Assembly (NCBI GenBank): GCA_009929055.1
Contig: SABI01000081.1
Span: forward strand, 1 to 10,044
Origin: Spirochaetia bacterium
Lineage (GTDB): Bacteria; Spirochaetota; Spirochaetia; Sphaerochaetales; Sphaerochaetaceae
Direction: 5' to 3'
DNA length: 10,044 bases
Each line of letters opens with the position of its first letter. Within the stretch, counting starts at the first letter, position 1. The notes under the pieces are model-generated. The model saw only the letters and a program-made list of their open reading frames with translations, was not told the DNA's origin and made no database searches. Below, piece after piece: positions 1 through 6,464 of this stretch. The translations under genes and the position numbers were made by a program.

Positions 1-720
1 AGCAATAACTGTCGCACACCCTGCATAGGAGGCAATACGGGCAGCGAGGAGTTTTGTTTTCATTCCACCAGTTGAATAGATTGACCCAGCATTTCCTGCA
101 CTTTGCATTATTTCATCTGTAATCGCTTCTACTTCATGAATAAGGGTTGCATCTAGATGTTCTTTTGGATTGTTGGTATATAGGCCGTCAATATCAGTAA
201 GGAGTATAAGGAGATCTGCATCAATCTTACTTGCGACAAAGGCACTTAATCTATCATTATCTCCTACAGCTGTTCCTACTTCATCAGTGCTTACTGTATC
301 ATTTTCATTAAAGATAGGGACAACATTATGCTCAAGCAATGAGGTAACTGAATTTCGTAAATTAAGGAAAGTTTTTCTATCATTAAGCTCTGTTTTGGTA
401 ATCAAAACTTGGGCACAGACTGTGTTATATCGAGAGAAAGCTTCTCTATAATGGCTCATTAAAATAGGTTGCCCTATAGAAGCACAGGTTTGTCTCATCA
501 CAACTGATTGGACTTTAGTGTGGAGTTTTAACTCTTTAGCACCGAGGCCTACCGCCCCGCTGGTGACAAGGAGAACACTCATTCCTAATTCTCTTAACTC
601 AACGATTCCTTTTACAATATCATCTATTTTTTCTTGACTGATTCCTGTTTCATTGCTTATAAGGTTCGTACCAACTTTTATAACAACCCGTTTTATATGA
701 TTAAGGTTTCGAGGTATCAT
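1..720 (-). CDS. proB: Glutamate 5-kinase, N-terminal 240 residues (cut by window edge)
   Basis: ProB phosphorylates glutamate with ATP to gamma-glutamyl phosphate, the first step of proline synthesis, in the cytoplasm. The visible 240 codons hold the amino-acid-kinase fold: the nucleotide-binding start RVVIKVGTNL (residues 11-20), LVTSGAVGLG (51-60), the glutamate/feedback-site segment VPIFNENDTVSTDE (134-147) with GDNDRLSAF (153-161), LLTDIDGLYTNNP (173-185) and GSIYSTGGMKTKL (212-224). No stop or frameshift is seen. The C-terminal end of the kinase domain and any PUA domain lie beyond base 1, so I cannot say whether this is the long or short form. The ATG is set by the overlap with the proA stop (ATGA) and by a GAGG Shine-Dalgarno seven bases upstream, inside proA. 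Translation is therefore probably coupled to proA. Family assignment is near certain. Confidence 0.96.
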   Translation of the reverse strand, partial: MIPRNLNHIKRVVIKVGTNLISNETGISQEKIDDIVKGIVELRELGMSVLLVTSGAVGLGAKELKLHTKVQSVVMRQTCASIGQPILMSHYREAFSRYNTVCAQVLITKTELNDRKTFLNLRNSVTSLLEHNVVPIFNENDTVSTDEVGTAVGDNDRLSAFVASKIDADLLILLTDIDGLYTNNPKEHLDATLIHEVEAITDEIMQSAGNAGSIYSTGGMKTKLLAARIASYAGCATVIA

Positions 721-2036
721 GAGCGATCCTCAGCTAGACTTGGCCCTTGTACATCAAGGTTTTGATGTAGATAGTTCTTTTCTTTTTCATATGAAGCCAC
801 AATGTGACCATTACCCCTAAGGAGCCACTTTGTTGTAACGAGGCCATCAAGACCTACAGGACCCCGAGCATGAATCTTTTGAGTGCTTATTCCCACTTCT
901 GCCCCTAGGCCAAATCTATTGCCATCAGCAAATCGAGTTGAGCAGTTATGAAACACATCGGCAGAGTCTACCTTTCTCATAAACTCATTTGCTTTTTGAT
1001 TATTGGTGGTGATGATACAGTCGGTGTGTTTAGATCCATGAAAGGTGATGTGTTCAATTGCCTCTTCCATTGAAGAGACTACTTTTATAGCTATTTCATA
1101 GTCAAGGTATTCAGTATCCCAATCTTCATCTGTTGCTTCAACTGCTTCGATAAGGTGAGTTGTTGCATCATCTCCATGGATAATTACCTTGTAGGGTTCA
1201 CTCATCGTTTTAAAAAGGGGGATAAATTGGTGCGCTATGTCAGTATGAACAAGGAGGGTCTCAATTGCATTGCAGACACTTGGATACTGGCACTTGGAGT
1301 CTATGGCGACACTAAGGGCGATATCCATATCTACCTCATTATCGATATACATGGCACAGAGCCCATCAGAGTGGCCAAGAACGGGGATAGAGGTGTGCTT
1401 CATAATATATTGAACAAACTGATTAGATCCTCGAGGAATAAGAAGGTCGATACTTTCATTAAGGGTGAGAATGTGTGAAACATCTTCGCGGCTTGTTAGG
1501 TGAACTATCCAATCTCCCCCAACAGGTGTTTGTTGTAAAGCTTCTTTGATTATTTTCACTACAGCAGTATTTGTTTGAAGGGCTTCCTTGCCCCCCTTTA
1601 AGACTATTGCATTGCCACTTTTAAGGGCAAGAGAAATTATTTGAACAAGGGCATCCGGGCGAGACTCAAAGATCATCCCAATAACACCAATAGATACAGG
1701 TATTTTTTCTAATAATAAGCCCTCATCAAGGAGCCTTCTCTCTTTGACCCCTTTTAATGGGTCACCTAAGGTAATAACTTCCCCTATACCCTTTACTACT
1801 GCCCTAATTTTATCTTCATTAAAGATAAGTCTTTTAACAATAACAGATGATAAGTTTTCACTTTTTGCTAATTCTATATCTTTATTGTTTGCTTCAATGA
1901 TGGTAGCCATGGTCTCTATAAGGGCTTCCATAATTAGTTTCAGCATGTGGTTTCTTGTCTCAAGGGAACTCATTTCAAGAGATCTTTGTACTTCTTTAGC
2001 TCTATTAATCTGCTTTGTTATACTCTTTTTATTCAT
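717..2036 (-). CDS. proA: Gamma-glutamyl phosphate reductase (glutamate-5-semialdehyde dehydrogenase)
   Basis: ProA reduces gamma-glutamyl phosphate with NADPH to glutamate-5-semialdehyde, the second step of proline synthesis, and is thought to channel the labile intermediate from ProB. The 439-residue length is about normal for the family (E. coli ProA is 417). Visible family signatures: IPVSIGVIGMIFESRPD (112-128), the GNAIVLKGGKEA segment (141-152), the catalytic cysteine in YPSVCNAIET (C255) and the conserved C-terminal block DGNRFGLGAEVGISTQ (371-386) running into KIHARGPVGLDGL (387-399). The ATG at 2036 has AGAGGA five bases upstream. It is the first gene of a two-gene unit and its TGA overlaps the proB ATG. 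Many bacteria have proB before proA; here the order is reversed. A proC is not in the window. A C6 run on the plus strand at 1591-1596 codes for two conserved glycines. Confidence 0.97.
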   Translation of the reverse strand: MNKKSITKQINRAKEVQRSLEMSSLETRNHMLKLIMEALIETMATIIEANNKDIELAKSENLSSVIVKRLIFNEDKIRAVVKGIGEVITLGDPLKGVKERRLLDEGLLLEKIPVSIGVIGMIFESRPDALVQIISLALKSGNAIVLKGGKEALQTNTAVVKIIKEALQQTPVGGDWIVHLTSREDVSHILTLNESIDLLIPRGSNQFVQYIMKHTSIPVLGHSDGLCAMYIDNEVDMDIALSVAIDSKCQYPSVCNAIETLLVHTDIAHQFIPLFKTMSEPYKVIIHGDDATTHLIEAVEATDEDWDTEYLDYEIAIKVVSSMEEAIEHITFHGSKHTDCIITTNNQKANEFMRKVDSADVFHNCSTRFADGNRFGLGAEVGISTQKIHARGPVGLDGLVTTKWLLRGNGHIVASYEKEKNYLHQNLDVQGPSLAEDRS

Positions 2037-2058
2037 TACTATCCTCTGCTATACCACA

Positions 2059-2114
2059 TAGATTACTCTGAAAATAGCTCCTTATCAAGGATGGTTAGTT
2101 TATAAGGTAATCTA
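2059..2114 (-). promoter_or_regulatory. proA leader with nested and competing inverted repeats
   Basis: An exact 8-base inverted repeat, TAGATTAC at 2059-2066 and GTAATCTA at 2107-2114, encloses a small hairpin TCCTT-ATC-AAGGA at 2079-2091. On the minus strand the early leader segment CCTTAT can instead pair with ATAAGG, which is part of that hairpin, so two folds exclude each other. The distal outer arm lies at the predicted transcription start, so how much of the outer stem is in the RNA depends on the exact start site. No known riboswitch class is recognised, and no U-run follows the stems, so this is not a plain terminator. Confidence 0.35.
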
Positions 2115-2142
2115 TTTATATTTTTCCATTGTATTTTTACAA
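2115..2142 (-). promoter_or_regulatory. Sigma-70-type promoter for proA-proB
   Basis: Read on the minus strand there is a -35 TTGTAA (2142-2137), a 16-base spacer and a -10 TATAAA (2120-2115). This would start transcription near 2108 and give a leader of about 70 bases before the proA ATG. The -35 lies inside the inverted repeat at 2129-2142. This is a consensus match only; no transcription data are available. Confidence 0.55.
2129..2142. repeat. 14-bp inverted repeat, possible operator
   Basis: TTGTA-TTTT-TACAA is a perfect inverted repeat with five-base arms. It overlaps the proA -35 box and lies 50 bases before the ATG of the iron-type importer operon, a position where a bound regulator could affect either direction. 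It does not match the classical 19-bp Fur box. In AT-rich DNA a repeat this short can arise by chance, and the regulator, if any, is unknown. Confidence 0.3.
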
Positions 2143-2191
2143 ACATATTGGTACTATTATTTATAGGTCACATACTAAAAAAGGATTTATT

Positions 2192-3277
2192 ATGAAATTA
2201 AAAAAATCTCTATGTGTGCTTCTAATGCTAAGCACCCTCTTCATTACTTCTCTGATGGCTCAAGGAGCTATAGAACAGGATAACACAGATAAAAAAGCTA
2301 TTGCTTATGACTCATTTAATGAAAGAGTTGAAGTTCCTCTCCCTATTAGCTCCATCGCTATTATTGGCAAAGCAGCCCTCATGCCAGCCGATGCCCTCTA
2401 TCTTTTTCCCGAAGTAAAAGAACTTAAGGTAACAATGGCAAAGACAGACCAAGGACTTGGAGACTTTTTCACCCTTGTTGTCCCTAAAGAGAGGGCAACT
2501 AAACGCCTAGGACAGACAATAAGTGCTGAAGAGATTCTCTCTATTAATCCAGACCTTATCCTCACAAAATCAAGAAATAAAAAAAGTATAAACGATCTTA
2601 TTTCAAGTTTTAATATACCCCTATTCGCCCTCGATTTAGAGACTATAGAGAGTTGGAAGGATGAAATTTTACAACTAGGAACACTTCTTAATAATGAGGC
2701 TAGAGCTAAAGTAGTAGTCGATGAAATTACAAATAGAGAACGCGAGGTGAGCAAAAAGGTTCTCAATGCAGAATCCCCTTCTGTCCTTGTCCTTCAAGGG
2801 GTTAATAGTGATGGGGTCAACTCTTTCTCTATTGCCCCAAAGAGTTGGCTACAAAGTGAATTAGTTACATTAGCTGGGGGAACTCCTATTACCTTAGAGG
2901 GAGAAGGCTCAGGGTGGAGTGTTGTCTCTTTTGAACAAATTGCTGCGTGGGATCCCGATTATATTGTAATTGTTTCTTATAAATCTAAAGGAGACTCTTT
3001 TACAAATCAAATCTATGCTTCAAGTGAATGGAAAGAGTTAACTGCTGTAAAGAATTCACAAGTATACCTAGCTCCAGGGGACTATGTTAACTATTTCCAG
3101 CCTAATAGTAGATGGATTTTAGCCTTGCAGTGGCTGAGTAAGACCATTCATCCTACCCGCTTTGTTGAGGTTTCGATGGAAGAAGAAGTGTCATCTTTTT
3201 ATAAAACGATGTATAGTATAACAGAAGAGGCAATACTTAGTGAGTTAGTTGAAAAGTATCGCTCTTCACTCAAGTAA
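2192..3277 (+). CDS. Periplasmic/extracytoplasmic binding protein of an iron-complex-type ABC importer
   Basis: Solute-binding protein of the FecB/BtuF class (Peripla_BP_2, class III fold), which would capture an iron chelate, heme, cobalamin or similar ligand and pass it to the permease encoded next. It has 361 residues. The start at 2192 is chosen over an upstream in-frame ATG (2129) because AAGGA lies six bases before it and a good signal peptide follows (MKLKKS, then a hydrophobic stretch to about residue 23, likely cleaved near SLMA-QG). There is no lipobox cysteine at the cleavage region. Typical class features are the long-helix N-lobe motif SAEEILSINPDLIL (111-124), the C-lobe GWSVVSFEQIAAWDPDYIVI (241-260) and AVKNSQVYLAPGD (285-297). 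The C-terminal FYKTMYSIT resembles iron-binding relatives. The ligand cannot be read from sequence. It ends in three in-frame TAA codons in a row. Confidence 0.88.
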   Translation: MKLKKSLCVLLMLSTLFITSLMAQGAIEQDNTDKKAIAYDSFNERVEVPLPISSIAIIGKAALMPADALYLFPEVKELKVTMAKTDQGLGDFFTLVVPKERATKRLGQTISAEEILSINPDLILTKSRNKKSINDLISSFNIPLFALDLETIESWKDEILQLGTLLNNEARAKVVVDEITNREREVSKKVLNAESPSVLVLQGVNSDGVNSFSIAPKSWLQSELVTLAGGTPITLEGEGSGWSVVSFEQIAAWDPDYIVIVSYKSKGDSFTNQIYASSEWKELTAVKNSQVYLAPGDYVNYFQPNSRWILALQWLSKTIHPTRFVEVSMEEEVSSFYKTMYSITEEAILSELVEKYRSSLK

Positions 3278-3282
3278 TAATA

Positions 3283-3296
3283 AAGGAACTCTCCTT
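3283..3296 (+). promoter_or_regulatory. Ribosome-binding site folded in a small hairpin before the permease
   Basis: The only good Shine-Dalgarno ahead of the permease, AAGGA (3283-3287), is one arm of a perfect 5-bp inverted repeat with TCCTT (3292-3296) around an ACTC loop. The GTG follows 11 bases after AAGGA. If the stem forms, it would hide the ribosome site and could lower permease translation relative to the binding protein, which is usually needed in excess. A 5-bp stem is weak, so the effect is inferred. Confidence 0.35.
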
Positions 3297-3298
3297 AA

Positions 3299-4312
3299 GT
3301 GACAAAGATATATAATGAGATGATGAAGAAGTATAGAAAGAGATTACTTCTTCTCATCTTTCTACTAATTATTATGACCTTTATTGCTCTTTTAATAGGA
3401 CGCTACCCGAAGGTAGGGTTTCTAAAGATCTCTTCTTTGTTTACAGACCCCTTAGTTGGTAAAATTCTCCTTCATATACGTCTCCCTCGCATTCTCCTTG
3501 CCCTCCTTGGGGGGGCCTCTCTCGCAAGTGCAGGGTTTGTGTTTCAGATGCTCTTTGCAAATCCTCTTGTAGAACCTGGATTTCTAGGAGTTTCTCAAGG
3601 AGCTGCTTTTGGCGCTTCTCTTGTGATAGTCTTCTTTGGGGCATCTGCTCTTCTGATACAACTTAGTGCCACCTTCTTTGCCCTTATTGCCCTCTTTCTT
3701 TCTTATTATATTGCGAAGAAGTTTCGTTTTGGGGGGTGGATATTACGCTTAGTTCTTTCAGGAATTGCTGTAGGGGCAATCTTTAGTTCCCTTCTTTCAA
3801 TTGTAAAAGTATTAGCAGACCCAATGACAAGTTTAGCTGAAATTACCTTTTGGATGATGGGGGGATTGTACAATAGTAATTGGGACAAGGCTCTCATGGT
3901 AGGTCCTATTATGGCTATTTCCCTCTTTATTCTCTACTTACTTAGGTGGAGAATCAATTTATTAAGTTTGCCCGACAGAACTGGTCATACCTTAGGGATA
4001 AAAGTTACGAGAGAGAGGGTATTATTATTATTAGTAGCAACAATTGCAACAACTTCAATCATTTCAGTAGCTGGTCTTATCTCCTGGGTAGGATTAATTA
4101 TTCCTCATCTTTCAAGGCGCCTCTTTACAAGTGATTCTCGCTATTCTTTAGGAGGCTCAATGATTATGGGAGCTCTGTTTTTATTAGTGAGTGATACTAT
4201 TGGAAGAACTCTGTTAGCGAGTGAGATTCCTCTTGGAATTATTACAAGCTTATTTGGGGCAATTCTATTTATTTTCATCCTTAGCAGTAAACAGTCTGAG
4301 GTGAACTTATGA
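3299..4312 (+). CDS. FecCD/BtuC-family ABC importer permease
   Basis: Integral membrane subunit that works as a homodimer to carry the ligand from the binding protein across the cytoplasmic membrane. The 337 residues are usual for the family and contain many hydrophobic segments (first at about 15-34). Family landmarks are RLPRILLALLGGASLASAG (61-79), the segment FANPLVEPGFLGVSQGA (86-102), the ATPase-coupling region ISWVGLIIPHLSRRL (261-275) and the C-terminal EIPLGIITSLFGA (309-321). The start is taken as GTG at 3299. Alternatives are ATGs at 3320 or 3323 (MMKKYRKR or MKKYRKR), which lack a good ribosome site. Its TGA overlaps the ATPase ATG (ATGA). The gene carries a G7 run (3509-3515) and G6 runs (3731-3736, 3859-3864), unusual in such AT-rich DNA; the reading frame is intact as given. 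Confidence 0.93.
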   Translation: MTKIYNEMMKKYRKRLLLLIFLLIIMTFIALLIGRYPKVGFLKISSLFTDPLVGKILLHIRLPRILLALLGGASLASAGFVFQMLFANPLVEPGFLGVSQGAAFGASLVIVFFGASALLIQLSATFFALIALFLSYYIAKKFRFGGWILRLVLSGIAVGAIFSSLLSIVKVLADPMTSLAEITFWMMGGLYNSNWDKALMVGPIMAISLFILYLLRWRINLLSLPDRTGHTLGIKVTRERVLLLLVATIATTSIISVAGLISWVGLIIPHLSRRLFTSDSRYSLGGSMIMGALFLLVSDTIGRTLLASEIPLGIITSLFGAILFIFILSSKQSEVNL

Positions 4313-5082
4313 TTCCTTTAGCCTATAGACTAGAAGATGTAACATATCGCTATGTGAGTAACAATCTCCTTGCAATTGACTCTGTAAGTGTCTTAATTAA
4401 AAAGCATAGTACTACAGCCCTTCTTGGCCCTAATGGGGCAGGGAAATCTACATTGATGGACTTACTGTTAGCTTTTAGAACTCCGAATAGTGGCTTAATT
4501 CAATTGTTTGATAAACCAATAGAGTCATATTCAAAGAAGGAATTAGGAAGGACCGTAGGGTTAGTTCCTCAAGAAGAGAAATCAAGATTTGCCTTCAAGG
4601 CTATAGAATATGTCTTATTTGGAAGATCTCCCTATCTTCACCATATGAAAAGCCCCACACATGTTGATGTCGATATCGCCTATGATGCCTTAGAGCAAGT
4701 TGGGCTTAGTGCCCTCTCTCATCGCCAAGTGACCACCTTAAGTGGAGGAGAGCATCAATTATTATTATTAGCAAGAACTCTTGCACAGCAACCCGAGATT
4801 ATCTTACTCGATGAACCAACAAGCTCTCTCGACCCAAGTAACACAGCGAGAGTTCTCTCTATACTACGTTCTCTTAAAGCAAAAGGGATAACACTAATAT
4901 TCACTACTCACGACCCTTCCATTGCAGCAGATATTGCCGATGAAGTGATGATGTTAAAGAGTGGAAAACTATTATTCTCTGGTTCTATGTCAGTTGGCTT
5001 TACGAGTGAATATTTAACAACCCTCTATGAGACACCACTACACACGTTTAACTATAACAATAAAATTATCGTTATACGGTAG
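4309..5082 (+). CDS. ATP-binding subunit of the iron-complex-type ABC importer
   Basis: Cytoplasmic ATPase of the FecE/FhuC/BtuD type that powers the permease. The 257 residues contain all the expected parts: Walker A GPNGAGKST (40-48), Q-loop glutamine in VGLVPQEE (Q88), ABC signature LSGGE (144-148), Walker B IILLDEP (164-170), D-loop SLDP (173-176) and the switch histidine in TTHDP (H201). Nothing is missing, so it should be active. The ATG overlaps the permease stop, which indicates translational coupling. The gene ends only six bases before the convergent stop of the minus-strand gene, and no terminator hairpin is visible. Substrate is unresolved; operon membership is secure. Confidence 0.95.
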   Translation: MIPLAYRLEDVTYRYVSNNLLAIDSVSVLIKKHSTTALLGPNGAGKSTLMDLLLAFRTPNSGLIQLFDKPIESYSKKELGRTVGLVPQEEKSRFAFKAIEYVLFGRSPYLHHMKSPTHVDVDIAYDALEQVGLSALSHRQVTTLSGGEHQLLLLARTLAQQPEIILLDEPTSSLDPSNTARVLSILRSLKAKGITLIFTTHDPSIAADIADEVMMLKSGKLLFSGSMSVGFTSEYLTTLYETPLHTFNYNNKIIVIR

Positions 5083-5088
5083 CGCCCT

Positions 5089-6252
5089 CTAATTTGCGTT
5101 TACAAAGACATAAATAATTGAACTATATGCCCCTGGAATGAAAGAAGATGGGATAAGGCCACTAGGAAGATAGATAGAAACATCTCCTTGGAGAGATTTC
5201 TGTGAAGCATTTTCTCCATATGTAGGACTTGTAAAAGTAATATTTGTTGTACTAAAAGAGTTATGGGTAGAATCAATCTTTATAGGATTGGTAATATTTG
5301 GAACTTGAGATTTGAATACAACATAGTAATCTATTGTGCGTCCTTGGCTATTTATGAACTTAAAGTCTGTCCCAGTTCCATTACTATTGGAATAAAAAGA
5401 GACTGTTGCGTCATTTATTGCTGACTGGTAGCGAAGAAGCCCTACAGGGTAGGTATTTTGTATAGTTGTATACCCAACAAGGGCACTGAAGGGGATAAAC
5501 TCAGGGCAAGTTCTTTCAACTGTAAGGAAATAGGAAATCCCATTTGATTGACTAGTACGGTAACCTGAGAGATTTACCTGACTAGAAATACCTTCTCCAT
5601 TAATTGAAAAAGCGTGGGTATAAGAGCCATTATAAGAATTATTATTTATATTATTTTCAGTATCTCTTATTACAGTTATATCGATCCATACATACTTGTA
5701 AGGATACTTATAGATGTAAGTGGGGCCAAAACCTTGATCACTATTTAAGTTATATCCTAAATTTGTGGGGCTACTTGGACTCTCTAAGAGTTCACTTCCC
5801 GCCCCTTGTGGGATGGTTAAGGTATCTCCTGAGCTGATAATCTTTACGTTATCAGTAATGAGAATTGGTCCTTCATTTCCGTTGTGCCTTTCCCCTTTTA
5901 CTGTAGTGACAAAAAATATCCTCCGATATCTTTCAGAGTCATCTACCTTAGTAAAATTAAAATATTGAGCCTGAGTACTATTACTCGGCATTGGATATTC
6001 TGCAATAAAGGTGAGAACAACGTCTTGTTCCCCTTGGTAGGTAAATCTTCCAAGAAATCCATCTAAGTTGTAATGAGTGTAATCTTTATTATAACTGCTT
6101 GGGTTGGTCTTGGAGTCAGAGACCCTAATATTAAGACCATGGAGTAATCCATTTGTTCCTGCTGGGTCCCAAATCAGGGAAGCAGAATAGAGAAGTGAGA
6201 GAGAACAAAACATGATAATAACTGTTAGTACAACATAGCTTAATCTCTTCAC
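5089..6252 (-). CDS. Secreted protein of unrecognised family, intact paralogue
   Basis: I do not recognise this family. The 387-residue product begins with a signal peptide (MKRLSYVV…SLSLLYSA, cleavage near residue 24) followed by SLIWDPAGTNGLLHGL. The rest is rich in Asn, Ser, Thr, Tyr and Phe with alternating hydrophobic residues and no membrane anchor, suggesting mostly beta structure. Two halves (about 25-230 and 235-387) each close with a Gly-X-Tyr-beta-strand pattern (YNGSYTHAFSING; IPGAYSSIIYVFVNAN), reminiscent of the last strand of pilin or spore-coat-U-like beta-sandwiches, but that resemblance is only an inference. The GTG at 6252 is preferred: GGAG lies six bases upstream and it matches the start of the neighbouring copy; an in-frame GTG at 6273 would add seven residues. 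A promoter lies about 70 bases upstream. A broken paralogue lies immediately upstream on the same strand. Confidence 0.8.
   Translation of the reverse strand: MKRLSYVVLTVIIMFCSLSLLYSASLIWDPAGTNGLLHGLNIRVSDSKTNPSSYNKDYTHYNLDGFLGRFTYQGEQDVVLTFIAEYPMPSNSTQAQYFNFTKVDDSERYRRIFFVTTVKGERHNGNEGPILITDNVKIISSGDTLTIPQGAGSELLESPSSPTNLGYNLNSDQGFGPTYIYKYPYKYVWIDITVIRDTENNINNNSYNGSYTHAFSINGEGISSQVNLSGYRTSQSNGISYFLTVERTCPEFIPFSALVGYTTIQNTYPVGLLRYQSAINDATVSFYSNSNGTGTDFKFINSQGRTIDYYVVFKSQVPNITNPIKIDSTHNSFSTTNITFTSPTYGENASQKSLQGDVSIYLPSGLIPSSFIPGAYSSIIYVFVNAN
5182..5280 (-). repeat. 99-bp block nearly identical to 6558-6656
   Basis: The 33 codons here (residues 325-357 of the intact paralogue, starting KIDSTHNS and ending SLQGD) encode exactly the same residues as 6558-6656 in the broken copy. 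The DNA differs at six of 99 positions, all silent. The high similarity continues on both sides but falls off in the central part of the genes. Direct repeats of this kind are possible substrates for recombination between the two copies. Confidence 0.8.
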
Positions 6253-6319
6253 GCCTTTCTCCACAAGAATCACTACTTTAAAAGTACTACACGATGTTCT
6301 CTAAATAATGTTGATTAGA

Positions 6320-6348
6320 TTAATACTCCAAATTAATATATTAGTCAA
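6320..6348 (-). promoter_or_regulatory. Sigma-70-type promoter of the intact secreted paralogue
   Basis: On the minus strand TTGACT (6348-6343), a 17-base spacer and TATTAA(T) (6325-6320) form a near-consensus promoter about 70 bases before the GTG at 6252. The spacer end and the last -35 base contain a perfect 10-bp palindrome TAATATATTA (6334-6343). The same box types and spacing occur ahead of the broken copy. Confidence 0.6.
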
Positions 6349-6435
6349 TCTGGAATTATTTCAAAAAAGTTAAATATTTACACTAATTTACTATAGGAGG
6401 GCTTTACCTTGCTGTTCATTAGTATTTTATTGTCC

Positions 6436-6452
6436 ATTATTGATTCAATAAT
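6436..6452. repeat. 17-bp perfect palindrome between the two paralogues
   Basis: ATTATTGA-T-TCAATAAT is a perfect inverted repeat with eight-base arms and a one-base centre. It lies 12 bases past the stop codon of the broken upstream copy and about 88 bases upstream of the -35 box of the intact copy. It lacks a GC-rich stem or T-run, so it is a poor intrinsic terminator. It could be a protein-binding site, or chance in AT-rich DNA. A related but imperfect sequence (TTATTGAAACAATTATTG on the minus strand, about 7722-7739) lies just upstream of the promoter of the other copy. Confidence 0.4.
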
Positions 6453-6464
6453 AGATAATACATA

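Noticed and set aside
1155..1478. A 107-codon plus-strand open frame inside proA.
   Set aside because: It is antisense to strongly conserved ProA sequence, has no ribosome site and no recognisable protein features.
5604..6066. Several overlapping plus-strand open frames inside the intact secreted-protein gene.
   Set aside because: They are antisense shadows with no ribosome site and no similarity to known proteins.
6334..6343. Palindrome TAATATATTA in the promoter spacer of the intact paralogue as an operator.
   Set aside because: Ten AT-only bases forming a palindrome is common in such DNA and it is not found at the sister promoter.
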